From assembly GCA_028274465.1 (NCBI GenBank), contig CM051456.1:98113050-98177049 (forward strand): a DNA stretch of 64,000 bases. The letters are read 5' to 3'. Shown here in pieces: positions 11,031-23,682 of this stretch. The translations under genes and the position numbers were made by a program. Position 1 is the stretch's first letter. Every line of letters starts with the position of its first letter. The notes under the pieces are model-generated. The model was not told the origin of the DNA. It saw only the letters and a list, made by a program, of their open reading frames with translations, and did not search any database. Origin of the DNA: Plantago ovata (lineage: Eukaryota > Streptophyta > Magnoliopsida > Lamiales > Plantaginaceae).

Positions 11031-13129
11031 TCATGCCACGAACCTGTGAATAAGAAAGAACATAGGCTGCAAGACCACAGTAGTGAGTAGTGTGAGAAGT
11101 ATCAGGCGGATCAGATATGGCTCGCAACACATGTCGCTTGCCATCAACTCGATAGTGCAAGTTCTTTGGTAGATGTCCATCACGGAGCGTAGCTTAGTCA
11201 AGAACGTTCGCCCCAAGAGAATGACATCCCCGTCCCAGGTGTAGACACCGGCATAACTACAAAATTGGTGTATACAGAAGCATCACCAATCTTGACCAAC
11301 ACATTTTTCACAACGCCTTCGGGTCTCACAAAGGATCCATCCGCCAGTTGCACAATAGCCTTATGCGCAGATAGTTTTCCAAGGCTACTCTTCTCAAACA
11401 CATTCAAAGGGAGCACATTATAGTAGGATCCCGTGTCTAGTGTGGCACGGACATTTTCAAGTTCCCCAATCCCGACCTTAACATCGAAACTTTGAGGGAG
11501 TGGCTCGGGATCCTCTTGCTCCTCTTCACTCTCGTCAGCACCAAGGTCCTTCTCTTCTTCCTTAGCCTGTGGGGGCACTTCCCCCGTGCAACTCTCGCAC
11601 TTAGCAACCTTCTTGATGGTGATTTCAACAGGTAGATCACCCACCAAGGTAATGTACATCGACTTCTTAGTGTTGCTAGGCAGCTTGCCTTGCTCCCCAC
11701 TTGCTCCTCGGTCGATCAACTCTTGCATCTTTTGATGGGCAAGCCTAGTGCTCTCTTCCAACCTATCAAGTCTCGCTCTAGTCTTCTCAGAATCTTCTTC
11801 ATAACGTTTGAGAAAACTTTGGGTGTGATCAACCATCTTTTGCAAGTTCTCCATCAATTGAGCCGACTTCGACTTCGGTTGCTCTTTCGGAGCGGGGTTT
11901 TCGCAGTGGTCATTACCATAGTTAAGCCTACTACGGTCTTGGTTAGGGCCATAAGTTTGGCTAGCTGGTGCATATCCTTGATTGTTTCGGAATCCTCTTC
12001 TCCAAAATCCACCTCGAGGATTCCTATCGTCTTGTCCGTAGCAAGCTTCTTGAGTACCAAACTCCGTAGCAAAGGCTTCCTCTTCGCCTCCTTGAGCCCA
12101 GTTGCCATAATCATACGCAAGCTCCGATCTACACATATGATCCCCATGCCCATAGTTCTTACATATTCGGCAAACTTCGTTTGAAAAAGTTGTTCCAGTG
12201 GCGCTCTTGAGGACTTGCTTCAATTCGTTGGTAAAGCACTCGAATTGATCCCCATTCCCCCTATACATAGGGGCTTCTTGAGTCGGTGGAGCTTCAAGTC
12301 CACGTCTCCTAACCATTGCCCTTGGGTCCTTGAACTGTGAACCCTTAGCAAGCCTTTCGAAAACTACCCAGACGGCTTCTGCGGTTTCCTCCCAAATATT
12401 GACTCGGCATTGGAAATCCACCACTTGTTGGTTCTTGAAGGTTAATCCATTGTAGAAGTGCTGGACTAGGTCAGAAAGCTCAAAACCATGGCGAGGGCAC
12501 TTGTTCGTGAGATCTTGGAATCTCTCAAACGCGGTGTAGATGGTCTCATCATAGTCCTGCTTGAATCTAGTAATTTGCGCCCTTAGCGCGGTAGTCAAGG
12601 TGTGAGGGAAGTATTTTTCCATGAAAGCTGAAAAAACCTTCTCCCAAGTGTCCAGCGAGCCTGCTGGTAGAGAACTCAACCATGACTTGGCTCTGTCGCC
12701 AAGCCCCATAGCAAAAACCTTCATCCTCAACTCATCCATTGTTATTTCAGCTCCGGGTCGTGGGAGTTGGTTGACGAAATCATCGATATCGTGCAAGTAC
12801 CCCGTCACATCTTCCCTTGCTAAGCCATAGAACCTCGGAAGTTGTTGGAATGCGTGGTTCTTGATTTCCAGATCTCGAGTTGCAGACGAAAGAACAATCG
12901 CCGGCCCCCTCATAATATCCTTGGAGGGTTGAACCCATGCTTTCAGTGGTCTAGCTTCTGCCATTCCGTCGATTTCCTTGAAAAGACTGTGTAGAGATTC
13001 AGAGAAATCGGTATCCTCTATTTCGTCTAGTTCACGCCTTTGAAGTAGTCGCCTTCTTTGGTGGTAGACTCTGTCGATCTCAGCAATTGAATCAGCAAGC
13101 GGTGTTCCTCTAGATCGTGTATGTGGCAT
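11031..13129 (-). pseudogene. gag-protease of A2
   Basis: Starts MPHTRSRGTPL just after the leader. Residues about 90-260 are an Athila-type gag domain (AMGLGDRAKSWLSSLPAGS, YDETIYTAFERFQDL, VQHFYNGL). A CCHC zinc knuckle CRICKNYGHGDHMC follows at about residue 322, then a charged coiled-coil-like linker, then an aspartic protease with the active-site motif LDTGS near residue 566. RT and integrase do not follow; the hairpin and noncoding DNA do. It packages RNA and cleaves Gag in the family's life cycle. The coding region is nearly whole, with about one break near its end. Confidence 0.88.
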
Positions 13130-13254
13130 ACACTATCTATAACAGACTAGGAAAGCAGTATCAGAGAGAGATTAAAAAGGAAAACTAAAACTACTAGAAT
13201 TAGGAATTGAATGCTGAAAATATAAACAAATTAAACAGAAAAAAGGAGTATAGT

Positions 13255-13271
13255 CCCCGACAGCGGCGCCA
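13255..13271 (-). other. Primer-binding site of A2
   Basis: The sense strand reads TGGCGCCGCTGTCGGGG three bases inside the 5' LTR. It matches the 3' end of plant tRNA-Asp apart from two positions; A3 has the exact form. Confidence 0.85.
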
Positions 13272-13274
13272 ATT

Positions 13275-14506
13275 TGACGAACGCGGATTTGTAGGATCCC
13301 AATCAATCAAATAAATTTGTTATTTAGCCAAAGACAATTCACAACTACAACGAAAACCGTAGTGTAGCTGTAGAATGACCTCGAGTGTCGATCTCTAAGG
13401 ACTATAACTACCTTTATCAAATCTAATTTAGAATATAAAACAGCAGACGGTTTAGCAAAGGTTTTTTCTAACAGATAATGGAGATTGGTGATAGTATGGT
13501 CCTTCAAAGCATAACGGGTTAATAATCATGCGTAAATTCCTCGGTCTTGCATGCAGATCTTTGATCAATGAATTGTCCTGTTGTAATTATCAAAAACTAC
13601 GAAGATATAGATTCTGACAGGTCAAAGAACAATGAATTGTCCAATTGTGTTCCGTAATTATTCAACACTACGAAGATATAGATTCTGATAGGTCAAAGAC
13701 CAATGAATTGTCCAATTGTGTGCAATAATTAATCAACAATACGAAGATAGAGATTCTGATAGATCAAAGAAATAAAGCAATAACACGGAGTATAATGCGC
13801 GATATAGCCATTAGCATAATTATCAACCCTTCGCTAAGAATTCACATACTACCACCAACGATAAGTTTAGCTACTCATAGTTGTCATGCAATCAACAGAA
13901 ATCATAGAAGAAAACATGTTGAAAGATATATAAAAATAAGTAGAAAAACTGTAAGATACAATGTTACCGAAGGTTGTCAGTCTCCGAAGAATCGCGATCT
14001 TACAAGCTCCAAACTGCTATGAAAAAGTATCTTCGAAGCTATGAACCCCCAGAACAGACTCTGGGAAGTTCCTACCTAAAACTACAGAGAAAGGTGAGAG
14101 AGAAGGTCTGGTGTGGGGCGATTCGCCCCACATCCCGGGCGAATCGCCCGGGAGAAAAACTCGGGAATTTACGCGTTTTCGACGCGTTTTTGGATTTCTT
14201 CCCCTTTTCGGACTTGGTTTCTGACTTCTAGTGGCCTTCTAACCTCCAGATTCGACCCCTAGACTTCAAATCCTATCCGGAAACCTTCAGATACTCCAAT
14301 TAGGCTTCTGGAACACCAATTCCTTGTCAACTTCAATATAATTGCCCGAAAATCCTCGCTTTTCAACAAAAACCTGTAAAATAAAAATTAAAGGGAAACG
14401 TGACACTATTCTAATAAAATGCACTAAAATATAGCTAAATTAATCATAGAGGATAGCTAAAATAGGTGAAAAAGACTCAATGAAAGTGTAAAATACACAT
14501 TCATCA
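13275..14506 (-). repeat. 5' LTR of A2 (right)
   Basis: TGACGAACGCGG to ACATTCATCA, 1232 bp, close copy of the left LTR but with a shorter GC-palindrome block (about 14112-14155). Followed by TSD ATCAT at 14507-14511. Confidence 0.92.
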
Positions 14507-14511
14507 ATCAT

Positions 14512-14917
14512 CATACTGCCTGCAAAAATGCAAGGATTCTTCAACTACAAGTCCGTAGGCTTCTTGAGAACTACGAAAAGGACTGTGTTGAATTTACTTC
14601 ACTTGCTGAGAAGAGTGTAAGAGAGATTTTGAGAAAATCCTCTGGAAGAGCTTAACTCTCTGTAATAGCTTTGTTAAAGTTTTGTTTGCTGATTTTGTTT
14701 AGTTATCTCTGCTACTTCTTGTAAACTTCTAAAAGACAACTATCAGCAATGAAGCTTTTGACTCTTATTGGTTTTTGATTATGCAACTTACCTATGCTTA
14801 CTGTTTAATTATTCAAGTATGCTTGCATTAATCAACTGATTTATTCAACATCAGAAACCTCTAGAAGGGTAACAATTAATTTAGCCATGGATTGCTAACA
14901 TCAAAAAGGGGGAAATT
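14512..14917 (+). other. End of C1 internal region with PPT
   Basis: After the TSD, C1 sequence resumes: about 140 bases of coding character, then noncoding DNA, ending in the purine tract AAAAAGGGGGAAAT at about 14903-14916 directly before the LTR. The tract is the plus-strand primer site. Confidence 0.75.
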
Positions 14918-16490
14918 TGTTAGAAACTTGTAATTTTGATGAGCAATTAACCATGATAAATTAAGGAAAGTCCAGTAACTAGTACTCTTATGGTCCATAG
15001 GAATTTAGAATTTTAAGGACATTGTAAAAGAGGAACGTTTGCTGAAGTCTTAGAATAGGTGCTAGATAGGTTGGTTTTACCGCTTATGATGTATCTTGTT
15101 TTCTGAAAAGAAATAAAACCTATTGAAGCATTTGGTGATGATGTACTTTATTTTTACAAACATACTATTGAAGCATTTAGAACCGCTCAGAATCTTGAAG
15201 ATTTCGAGGACTAAAGACTAGAAGATTTCTGAATACTGGTATCTACAAAGGCACATGTTGCTCAGAAAGTGGAAACTTCAGCAACAGCTTGCATAATTGA
15301 AAATCTATACAACAGAGTAGGTTGTGCTTGCTGAAACTGAGACTGACCACTTGTTGATGGAACATATGTGACCTCTTGCTGAAAGTACTTGCATTTGCGC
15401 TCCAATGTTACTGTTTGAATTTCATTCAAAAGAGCATTAAATGCAAAGCATGCACGCGAAGGACATGAAGACTAGAAGACAATCAAGGACGGTGCTGAAA
15501 GTACAAAAGCAAGATAGTGACATTTTAAGGAACAAAAGCCTTAGAATTTGAAATTCAAACGGCTCCTTATTTTCACTATAAATAGAGGTCATCCGGCAAA
15601 GAGTTGAAGTGTGTCAACAACGTGATCATACTCTCACTTGTGCTTAAACTCACATACTCTTCAATACTCCTACTGCCATTGATCCGTTCTAAGACTTAAA
15701 GCTTGAAAACGCTACTTGTGAAGAAGTAGAACTTACACGGCTAAGAAATTAGTGAAGTGTTCTTTCTTTCTTTCGAACAAGAACAAGTCTTGACACCAGA
15801 AACAATCAAACTTGTTTACTGCAAAGTATTCAAAGTTTTGTTTCTTAGATTACTTGTTGTAACTGAATAAGTTATAATTAAGTTATCTCATCCTAAACCT
15901 CACTAACTGAAAATACACCCTTTTAGGCGTGATATTCAGAGGGAACTTAATCGAGCATAGTTTTGCTGATTAAAAGTACCAAGTTTGGTTGACAACAAGG
16001 TTGCGTTCTCTAGATTAGGTTGGAGACGAAGCAAGTGTGCTTTGGTTTCTGTTTGGATCGCTCTAGATAGGTGTTGTAAGGAACCTCAAACTTATCTTAG
16101 TGGATTCAGTCCTAGAAAGGACAAAGTGGATTAGTTGAGAGATTACGTCACTCTCAGATACCACTATAAAAGTGTTTGTGTGAATTACTTACTGTACTTG
16201 GTTTTCAGCAAATCATATCTATCTTTACACAGTCACTCACATCACTTGCTGAAACCTTCATTTACTGAAAGAGCACTTATTGTATCAAAGACTTCCGCTC
16301 TCTGATTTTAAGTATTAGCAAACCTAGTTACTGCAAAGTAACTTGCGCTTGCTGAGAAAGTTAAGTATCAGCAAACTCATTACTGAAAAGTAATAAGCAC
16401 TTGCTGAGAAAGTTTTAAACGACGAAAGTTTGAAAAGACTATTCACCCCCCCCCCCTCTAGTCTTTTCTTGTTGTTTAAAGGGACGAACA
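14918..16490 (+). repeat. 3' LTR of C1 (copia)
   Basis: TGTTAGAAACTTG to GACGAACA, 1573 bp. TATA box TATAAATAG is at about 15577. Near the end are two ~52-bp tandem units (16310-16415), each with a TTACT-AGTAA palindrome, a run of C (about 16446-16456) and CTCTAGTCTTTTC. Nearly identical in order and sequence to 40125-41750 and 38491-40009. Confidence 0.92.
16310..16415 (+). repeat. Tandem palindromic units in copia LTR
   Basis: Two units start AAGTAT(T/C)AGCAAAC and contain TTACT-gaaa/gcaa-AGTAA, ending CTTGCTGAGAAAGTT. They recur at 39831-39933 and 41571-41675. Conserved palindromic LTR repeats are a known trait of Sirevirus-type copia elements. Confidence 0.75.
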
Positions 16491-16648
16491 TACACTATCA
16501 GACCTGACCTCCCCTATGACTCCAAGTGTAAAGGGGTAATGAACCCCCAAGACGTTTCCCTAAGAACGCCTTCCACCAGTGGTGCTGCTGTTCATTTGAA
16601 CAGGGGTAGGGTTCCTGATATGCCGAATACGATACCCCCATCAGGCCC

Positions 16649-19440
16649 ATGGTCCTCAGCTCCATTCGTTCAAGTGGTGATGTTGTATGGATTACAGCAG
16701 TGGCGAGCTCTATTGGAGCTGGGTCATCCACGCCTGCGGTCCCTGGTGCTGTCGCTGCTGAACCTGGGCATCGTGTTGGGACTGGTGTCAGGAGCAAAGT
16801 TACTACGGCTGAAGCCGTTGTTCTACGGGAGAGGTTTCACATCTCGGATCATATTGGGATTCGGATCCCAGAACCTCATCAAACTATGCCCGATGCTCCG
16901 GAAGGATGTTTATGTATCCATGTTTTGAGCTTTTTGTGTGGGTTTCGAGTACCCATAAATTGGCAAATCCGCGATCTTCTGAACACGCTGGGGATAAACC
17001 CTACTCAGCTGAGTCCAAATTCTTGGACAAACATTATGGCCCAGTTTATTTTGTTTCACGAGCGTGGGGTAGATCTGACCCTGTCCCTACTTTGTTCTTT
17101 CTTCTCCGTTGTTTTGAAGAAAGGTTTTTATAGTTTGAATCCGCGTACCGGGTTGCGGTTCTTGCGGAAACTTTATTCGTCGCATCCTAAGGATTGGCGT
17201 GACTCCTTCGTGGTCCTAGAGTTTCCGCGACTGTCGAATGGTTCTCCTAAGGACTGGCGAGTGCCGCGGGACTGGCGTAATGACGCCATATTTCCTATCG
17301 GGCGGTTACTTCCAGAACAGCTTGACAATGCGCTTTTTGATCTCACGGGTCTGAGAGAGAACCAGTATTACTTTTCGTATGGCATCGTGGTAGAGCCATT
17401 ATTGTACTTGTCGTTTTCAACGCATACGCCTTTGTATTGCGCTCATCGTTTCAACATCTGTAAGTTTTTTTGATTTGATCCTCTCCCCCCCCCTTTTTTT
17501 TGTCTATTCCTTTTCTTTTCCTCGTAGCTTTGTCAGTCCGTAATGTTCCACTTGATGCAACCTTCTGGATCAGGGCGGGTCAGGAGAGGATGTTTAATGC
17601 CGCCCGTGCGGATGTAAATGCGGGACCCCGTAGCGAAGAATGTTATTTCGCTAAAGCGGGTAGCAATCTGGCGTGGTGCCCCGGAAGAGCAACCGGAGGA
17701 GGACATCAACCCGCGCAATCTCGAACCTGATGACGCCGTGAACCCCGGGCTTCATGGGTTTGTTGCGGAGCATCGGGATCCTCATGCGGATGATGCCAGG
17801 AAGACTCTGGAGAGCATGTTGGTGAGAATCTGGTATCGGGTAATGTGCCCTTGACACACGTGTTTATCCTGTTGAGCCCTCCCCGCCTGGATCCTAGTTT
17901 GTTTCAGCCGCCACCGCAGAGGGAAGACAATACCCGTTCTAACACAGGCAACCCTTCCTTGGGTGGCGTCTTTTTGGAGCAGTTTTCTCTGGAGGAGTTG
18001 GACGTGAAGGCCGCTACTGATGCCGAAAATCCTGGTGAGCATGTGAAAGACCCGTCTTCATGGTTTAAGTTGAAGAAAAGCAATGAGGAACTCCGTGTTG
18101 ATCTTCTTCTGGGGAAATCTCCTAGTGGCGGGACTTGGTCCAGAGTGGTGCTTCTCTAAGTGGTATAAAGCGCAAGAAGGGTACGGGAGAACCCTCCGGT
18201 ACTGTCTCCATTGAGTTGGAAAGTTTCGACTTCCATAAGCGGGTGAAGTTTAGTGAAGAAGTAACGACATGTGATTTGGTCCTGTCTGAGGCGGTAACTC
18301 TGATGGAGGGTGTAGCTCAGCCGGTAGTTCTTGTCCACGTCGAAGATATTTGCAATGAGGTATCTCCCTTTTTCTGATGATCTCTTTCTGTTTGAGGTGT
18401 GTTGGCGATCGTAACTTTGATTTTATCTTTTCCTTGTTTTCTTTCAGTAGGGACTTGCTCACATGGGGGCGCTGCAAGGCTGGGTCCATGAAATTGAGCG
18501 GGGGATGCAGGAAAACCTAGCCTTTAATGAAAGACTACGAGTGGCCCACGAGGAGATCGACCAGATAAAGGTACAACTATTGTCGGAGGAACAAAGGGCT
18601 AAGCGACTTCGGGAATCGTATGAAGAGGCGCATGGAGTGCGCCATTTGTTGGTGGGGCTTTTGGAAAGTGAGGACTCCGATAGTGTGGAGCATCAAAGTT
18701 GGTTGGACAGTTTCTGTGGGGGGGGGGGGGTCGGGTCTGCGTTGCGAGCCGTGTTTCGAAAGTTGGTTGATGGAGCTCGTTATACCCGTATTGATGCGGT
18801 ATGTGATTTCTTAGAATCCCCTTGTGCTTGGTTTCTGAGGAGAGGGTCTTCCCGCAGCGATGTAAAAGTCGGGTTTGATTGGGCGGTAGCCCAGTTGAAA
18901 AATTGAGGGAAATTAGTGGAAGGCTTTGACAGTAGTCTGGATGTCGATGTCAACCGAGGAGACCGTTTGGAGGAGTTGACGCCAGATTTTGGGATTCCCA
19001 ACTATGCTCTATACGCCTCCGAGTTCTGGCCCTTAGTTGCGAACCATCCGATCAAGCAGAGTCTTCAACGGGTTTCTTTCTGATGCCTCATTGGCCACAT
19101 TGAATAGGGGATGTAATGGGAAGTTACCACTTGTCATTCACAAGTGTGACACCGGAGTCAGGTGTGGTTGCGGACGATAGCCATCTATTGTTGGTCCCAT
19201 CGCTAGTCCGCGGGCCTCCCATATGCCAGTTCGCCGGTTTCTGGAATTCGGGCCACTTAACGTGTTGTCTTCTCCGGGGGAGGATGCGATTCCCGCAACA
19301 GAAGCCACTGATGAGGATTCCGCTACCGTAGGTGAGTGTCTACCGGGGTATGCCCCATGTATATGTATTTTTGATGAATATTTTCCTTTTCTTCATTTGG
19401 ACAAGTCGCTAATGCGCACAAGTAATTTTCTCTGTAGCGT
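16649..19440 (+). pseudogene. Antisense extra gene of T1 (Transposase_28-like plus coiled coil)
   Basis: The first exon-like block (16649-17473) contains the signature of the 'putative gypsy type transposon' family: IRIPEPHQTMPDAPEGC, LCGFRVPINWQIRDLLNTLG, LSPNSWTNIMAQFILF and a LNPRTGLRFL segment. A later block (18463-18906) is Glu/Arg-rich and coiled-coil-like (LRVAHEEIDQIKVQLLSEEQ), also usual for that family. Intron-like GT..AG intervals with pyrimidine-rich ends separate blocks at about 17461-17528, 18358-18449 and 19331-19438. The gene lies antisense to T1's gag. Such genes occur in several Tat elements; the product's role is unknown. This copy appears degraded. Confidence 0.6.
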
Positions 19441-20540
19441 ATGTTGATGCAAGCTTTCACTTTAAATTTTGCCTTGCGTTTTCTTCGATATTGTGCATGC
19501 GACTGTAGTCTTGTGAATGCTTCGTAAAATGTACTGCGTTGTTGCGGAATCCTGATGATTGAGGAAGTCTCCGGTCTTCCCGCATTCATTCTTGCCAATG
19601 CGTCTTCTTCGATCTTAGTGTCATACATCTGTTGTTGATGCCGAATTTTCTCCCCTTCTAGGAAAACAATTTTCTTTGAAATAGTTAGTCCTGATAACGG
19701 ACCACTGTCTTCGAGTATAGACCATCCTTTATGGCTAAAAATAGCTCCTGGGTATCCATAGGAGATTGGCCAGGAGTTTTGTTCTAGCATCGCACTGACC
19801 TAGATTACATCAGTCCCGTCGGGAGAGTAAATCATACGTTAAGATTGGGGATCGCATGTTTGGAATACGCCTATCAAGATTATGAATTGCTCTCCTGTTG
19901 GAAAGGACGTACGTTAAGGATGGGGCCAGATTGCACATCACACATGCCCGGATCAGCATTCTGCTATAGACATCGCTCAGGTCTTGGAGTAACCTCCACT
20001 TGTCTGGGTCGGCATTGGAGCCTCCACGCTGCAAGTGAGGTGTTCTACGCCCCTCACGCGCTCTAGGGAGGCATCGGGGCCTCCGCGCCTCGGGGAGGGC
20101 ACCACTTATGCGGGAGGAGTACTCTTAAAATTAGTCACACACATAAGCATCCGCGGCCGGGCTGTTCTTACAGATGGACGGATGTGAACTCTGTTCGTCT
20201 GTTTCCAAGCCATACCCGCATGGCATACTTGGAGGGTCGAGAGCTATCCATAGGGCATTTTTACACCATAGGCGTCCTACAATCCAACCGAACAGGGGAA
20301 TCTGGCCACAAAACGTCTCTCTAAACGTACGTCTTCTTTCATTCTTCCATAATGCGAATGTAGATTTTGTGATATGCCGCCGGGTTCCTAGTAAAACTTA
20401 AAAAAAAAGAAGGTTAATTATCTCATAATTACCAATCGAGTTTTATGATGGCGTCCCATCCTCGTTAATAAGTTATAAGGCAATTTCTTCCTTGTTTGTC
20501 ACCAGAAAATCACAGAGTAGAATTAATTGTTCATTGCCGC
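19441..20540. other. Noncoding internal region of T1
   Basis: Contains no convincing gene. A GC-rich patch at about 20035-20110 (CTCACGCGCTC, GGGGCCTCCGCGCC) stands out. Short frames on both strands have no recognisable similarity. Confidence 0.4.
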
Positions 20541-20547
20541 ATCGTAA

Positions 20548-21369
20548 TTAATTGATACAAAAAGGAGTACAATCATCAAGAAATCTCGGCACACCAATGA
20601 ACAAAAGGTAAGGATAATCGTTCACACAAATGAACAATAAAAAAGGTTCTTTTACCGTCAATCTGTCTGTGATTTGCTTGCCCCAAAGTTTCTCCTCCTC
20701 CTGTGCTTTTCCTTTACGATCGCTTGCCACTTTCTCTCTCCCATCTTCTTCATGTAGTCTTGCTTTTACCCTTGCCTCGGCTTGCACCTGCCCGCGATTT
20801 CCTTTCCGTAAGAGTCTTGTCTGTGCTAACGGGCTCTTCTTCACCCTGTGAATCAGAATCATAATCTCCTTTAAACGGAGGCTCTTTACGGAACCTACCA
20901 CCCCTGCTCCTTTCATTCCCTTCAACCTCAGCTTCCGGTTAGACATATTCTTTGGCGAAATAGAATAGCAATGCCATGCTTCCTTTACGTCACCAATAGC
21001 TTGTCCTATTCCTCTGCTGGTTGGGAATTTCAGCCGCAGATGATAACTGGACGCTACTACATGAAATTGATTGAGGGATGGACGCCCCAAGAGAACACTG
21101 TACGCGAATTTTGTGTCAACTACCATGAAATCCAGAAGCTGGGTTGCTTGTAAAGGTGGTGTGCCTATGGTAACGTCCAATGGGAGTATCCCCAAAGGCC
21201 GTACCTCGGCCCCTCCAAACCCTACCAGTGAGGTAACAACTTCCCACATATTTTTCGTATCCATGCTCATTCTTTCCAAGGTCCCCAACGTGATCACATT
21301 TGCTGAGCTCCCATTGTCTATTAGTAATTTTCTGGTCGTGAATCTAGCCACTTCTATATTTATCACCAA
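20548..21369 (-). pseudogene. Tat-type aspartic protease of T1
   Basis: Reads ARFTTRKLLIDNGSSANVI near its start, the retropepsin active-site DNG(S) in the form usual for Tat/Ogre elements, followed by FGGAEVRPLGILPLDVTIG and the LLGRPSLNQF motif at the C-terminal side of the fold. A basic, Glu/Lys/Arg-rich tail follows. RT is expected next in an autonomous element, but none is seen. Part of a broken gag-protease unit. Confidence 0.8.
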
Positions 21370-21786
21370 CGGGACGTTGATATCCGCTGACCCTCAGTAT
21401 CCCAACAATTTGGGGGGAACCTCTTAATCATCGAAGCTGATCTCATTAGTGTGCGGTCCGTCCGTCCATAACGCCCAACGAAAAAAATACTCCCGTGGCT
21501 ATAGAAAGCTACATCTTGTGAGGTATGTTTTCTTTCGTTCCTGCTATCTCTCCCTGCTGGTCCTCCCTGTATCATGTTAATTACCTAATGGTACCCTCCG
21601 TATCCGGTCTCCTTCCATTTGCCCTTCCTTGCATCGTTGGTTCTCTTATTGCGGTCAGCGTATCCCCTTTTGGAACTTTCTGGTTGTCTCTCCCTTCCTT
21701 CGCTTTTCCCTTGTCTTTTTGATCCCGACCTCTCTATTGGGGACTTCAATTGACGACGTTCCTTTCCTTGCGGTTCATATCTCCTA

Positions 21787-23030
21787 TCATTTCTGTGATC
21801 CACTTCCTACTCTTATTTCCTCCTCCAAGCTGACCTCCTTGCCCCATCCACGTCGGTACCCACCTTCTTCCCTCTTCCTTTTGTTGTTAAGCGGTGGCTT
21901 CCAATATCCTCCCCCGCTTGTTACCTTTGTGTTGATGTGATTGGCCTTCGCCCTATCTCCGCCAGGTTTCTTGAAGATGTAATCTCCCAAGTAACCTTGT
22001 TCAATTAGTCGTTCAATTTCTTCCATTAGGTCTACACATTCGTCCGTCTCATGACCGTATTGCATGTGGAATCCGCAATATAGGCTACTCTTTCTTGCAT
22101 CCGCCGATTCCATTCGCCTCCTCGGCCATTCAGCATATGGTCGATTCAATAATTCTTCCAATATTTGTACTCTTGGTCAGCTCAACCGTGTGTATTTTGC
22201 TTGCCTAGTTGGTGGGCTTCGCTCTCTGGCTCGTTCGCCCTCGCGGGATTCCTTGTATTATCCCATTGCAGCTTTGATGCATGCTTCTTCTCTGTTCTGC
22301 CACTCTCATCTAGCTTTCTGGCTCTTGATGGAACATTAATGTGGAATTCCTCTGCCTCTATGTGTCTTTCCACCATGGCATTCAGTTCTCTGACGTTGCG
22401 TGGCCTTTGAAGATTCAGTTCATTGGCCAACGCCAGGTTGGACGTATTCACGTACAGTGAGTCTATATGAAAGCTAAAGGGGAATTCTTCTACCTCGAGA
22501 AGCTCCGAATTGAATCTGTGTATGAAACTTCTTAGATTCTCCGACCGGCCCTGCAAGATAGTTGAGAGGTGGCTGCATGGTTTCTTCTTTCTTTTGAAAA
22601 TTTTGAAGTTATCAGTAAACTACTCAATGAGATCGTCGTAACACCGGATGGATCCCGTTGGTAACCCTATGTACCATTCCATAGCCCTTCCCCTCAAAGT
22701 GGAAGAGAATGCCATGGCTAGAGTGTCATCGTCGTATCCATTAGCTTGAAGATGGCTTTCGAATTTGGTTTGGTGCTCGTATGGGCATGAGTCTTCGGTA
22801 TATCTCGGTATGTCTGCAGTAGAAATCTTCCTTCTGGACTGCAAGCAGGATTCCCTTATTGCCCTAGATAACATATTTCATATTCTGCGGGACCTCGTCT
22901 CGTCTCCTAGGGAATCGTCCCCCCAGCCATGTAGTTTCAAGAATCCCCTATTGCCTGCATCTTCATTCGATGACTCGGCGGTATCTTCATTGGTTGGGCT
23001 CAATTCGCCCTCTCCAGTATCCTCCTAACT
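21787..23030 (-). pseudogene. Tat-type gag of T1
   Basis: Recognisable gag segments in sense order: HQTKFESHLQANGYDD with RGRAMEWYIGLP, then SENLRSFIHRFNSELLEVEE with NVRELNAMVERHIEAEE, then the zinc-knuckle-like YCGFHMQYGHETDEC with LIEQGYLGDYI. This combination is characteristic of the Tat lineage. The capsid role is known from the family. The region is broken in several places. Confidence 0.8.
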
Positions 23031-23661
23031 ACTCCTGTCACCAGCTTCGTCCTCTTCTTCGTCGTAATCCTTTTGTGGTTCACTGTTCCTCCGCTTCTTT
23101 CGTCCCCGATCTATTATTTCTTGTGCAGTCGTATGGTCACGTCCCCCGCCATCTCCCAAACGGTCTTTCACCGATGTTCCCTTCCCTCCTAAACGATCAA
23201 ACACATTTCCTTTGTGGGGTTTTTTTCTTGGGATTGGCTCCTAACCTGCTTTTGATTGAGGGCTCAACTCGTCGTTCCGTAACAGGCCGCTTATCTTTGA
23301 CTACAGTCAGTTGGGTCTTTCCTTATTCGAGTGTTGTTACTGCTCTTGCTTCTCTTCCGCTATTGGCCTCCTCCACTTTCTTCCCATGAAGTCGTTCCTT
23401 GAGTAGGGCCGCTAGATTATGGAAATTGGCTACGTTCTTATCTTGTTGGCTGGTTGGCTCCCTTGGCTCCCCCTCTCCTCCGATGAGGGCAGCGTATTCT
23501 GCCGGCTGGCTCTATGGCACCTTAAGCACACTAGTTGCCTCTGTGTTATTCGGTAGGGTAATGGTGATCTTGTCTGTGGCTTTGTCTTTAGAAGATCTGG
23601 TTCATCTCGAGGGTGCCATCAATTGGATTGTTTTTTTTTTTTGTAATCACAAATAATAGTC

Positions 23662-23681
23662 GGTTCCCACAGATGGCGCCA
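23662..23681 (-). other. Primer-binding site of T1
   Basis: Sense strand TGGCGCCATCTGTGGGAACC, one base inside the 5' LTR; very close to the TGGCGCCGTCTGTGGGAA form usual in Tat-group elements. Confidence 0.75.
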
Positions 23682-23682
23682 A

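Larger units (their letters stand above)
4860..14506 (-). mobile_element. A2: complete non-autonomous Athila-like LTR element
   Basis: A full element on the minus strand with two LTRs (4860-6185 and 13275-14506), TSD ATCAT on both sides, a tRNA-Asp type primer site (13255-13271), gag-protease (11031-13129), conserved hairpin (10920-10937), GC palindromes (about 10606-10725), accessory ORF remnant (about 7636-8543), hairpins and purine tract, and PPT (6186-6203). A solo LTR (8890-10201) is nested inside. No RT, RNase H or integrase was found, so it must use enzymes of another element. By eye the first 180 bases of the two LTRs differ at only a handful of sites, which suggests a fairly recent insertion. 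The gag region is almost whole; the accessory ORF is broken. Confidence 0.92.
3343..16490 (+). mobile_element. C1: 3' part of a copia (Sire-like) LTR element, twice interrupted
   Basis: Visible parts are an accessory coding region (3343-4859), a short continuation plus noncoding DNA and PPT (14512-14917), and the 3' LTR (14918-16490). Its 5' part lies beyond A1, outside the window. A1 is inserted at 3342/3343 and A2 at 4859/14507 with TSD ATCAT. The LTR is nearly the same as the two LTRs of C2, so C1 belongs to that family, whose pol shows Ty1/copia order. A coding region between pol and the 3' LTR is a known trait of Sirevirus-type copia elements; membership in that genus is inference. Confidence 0.8.
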
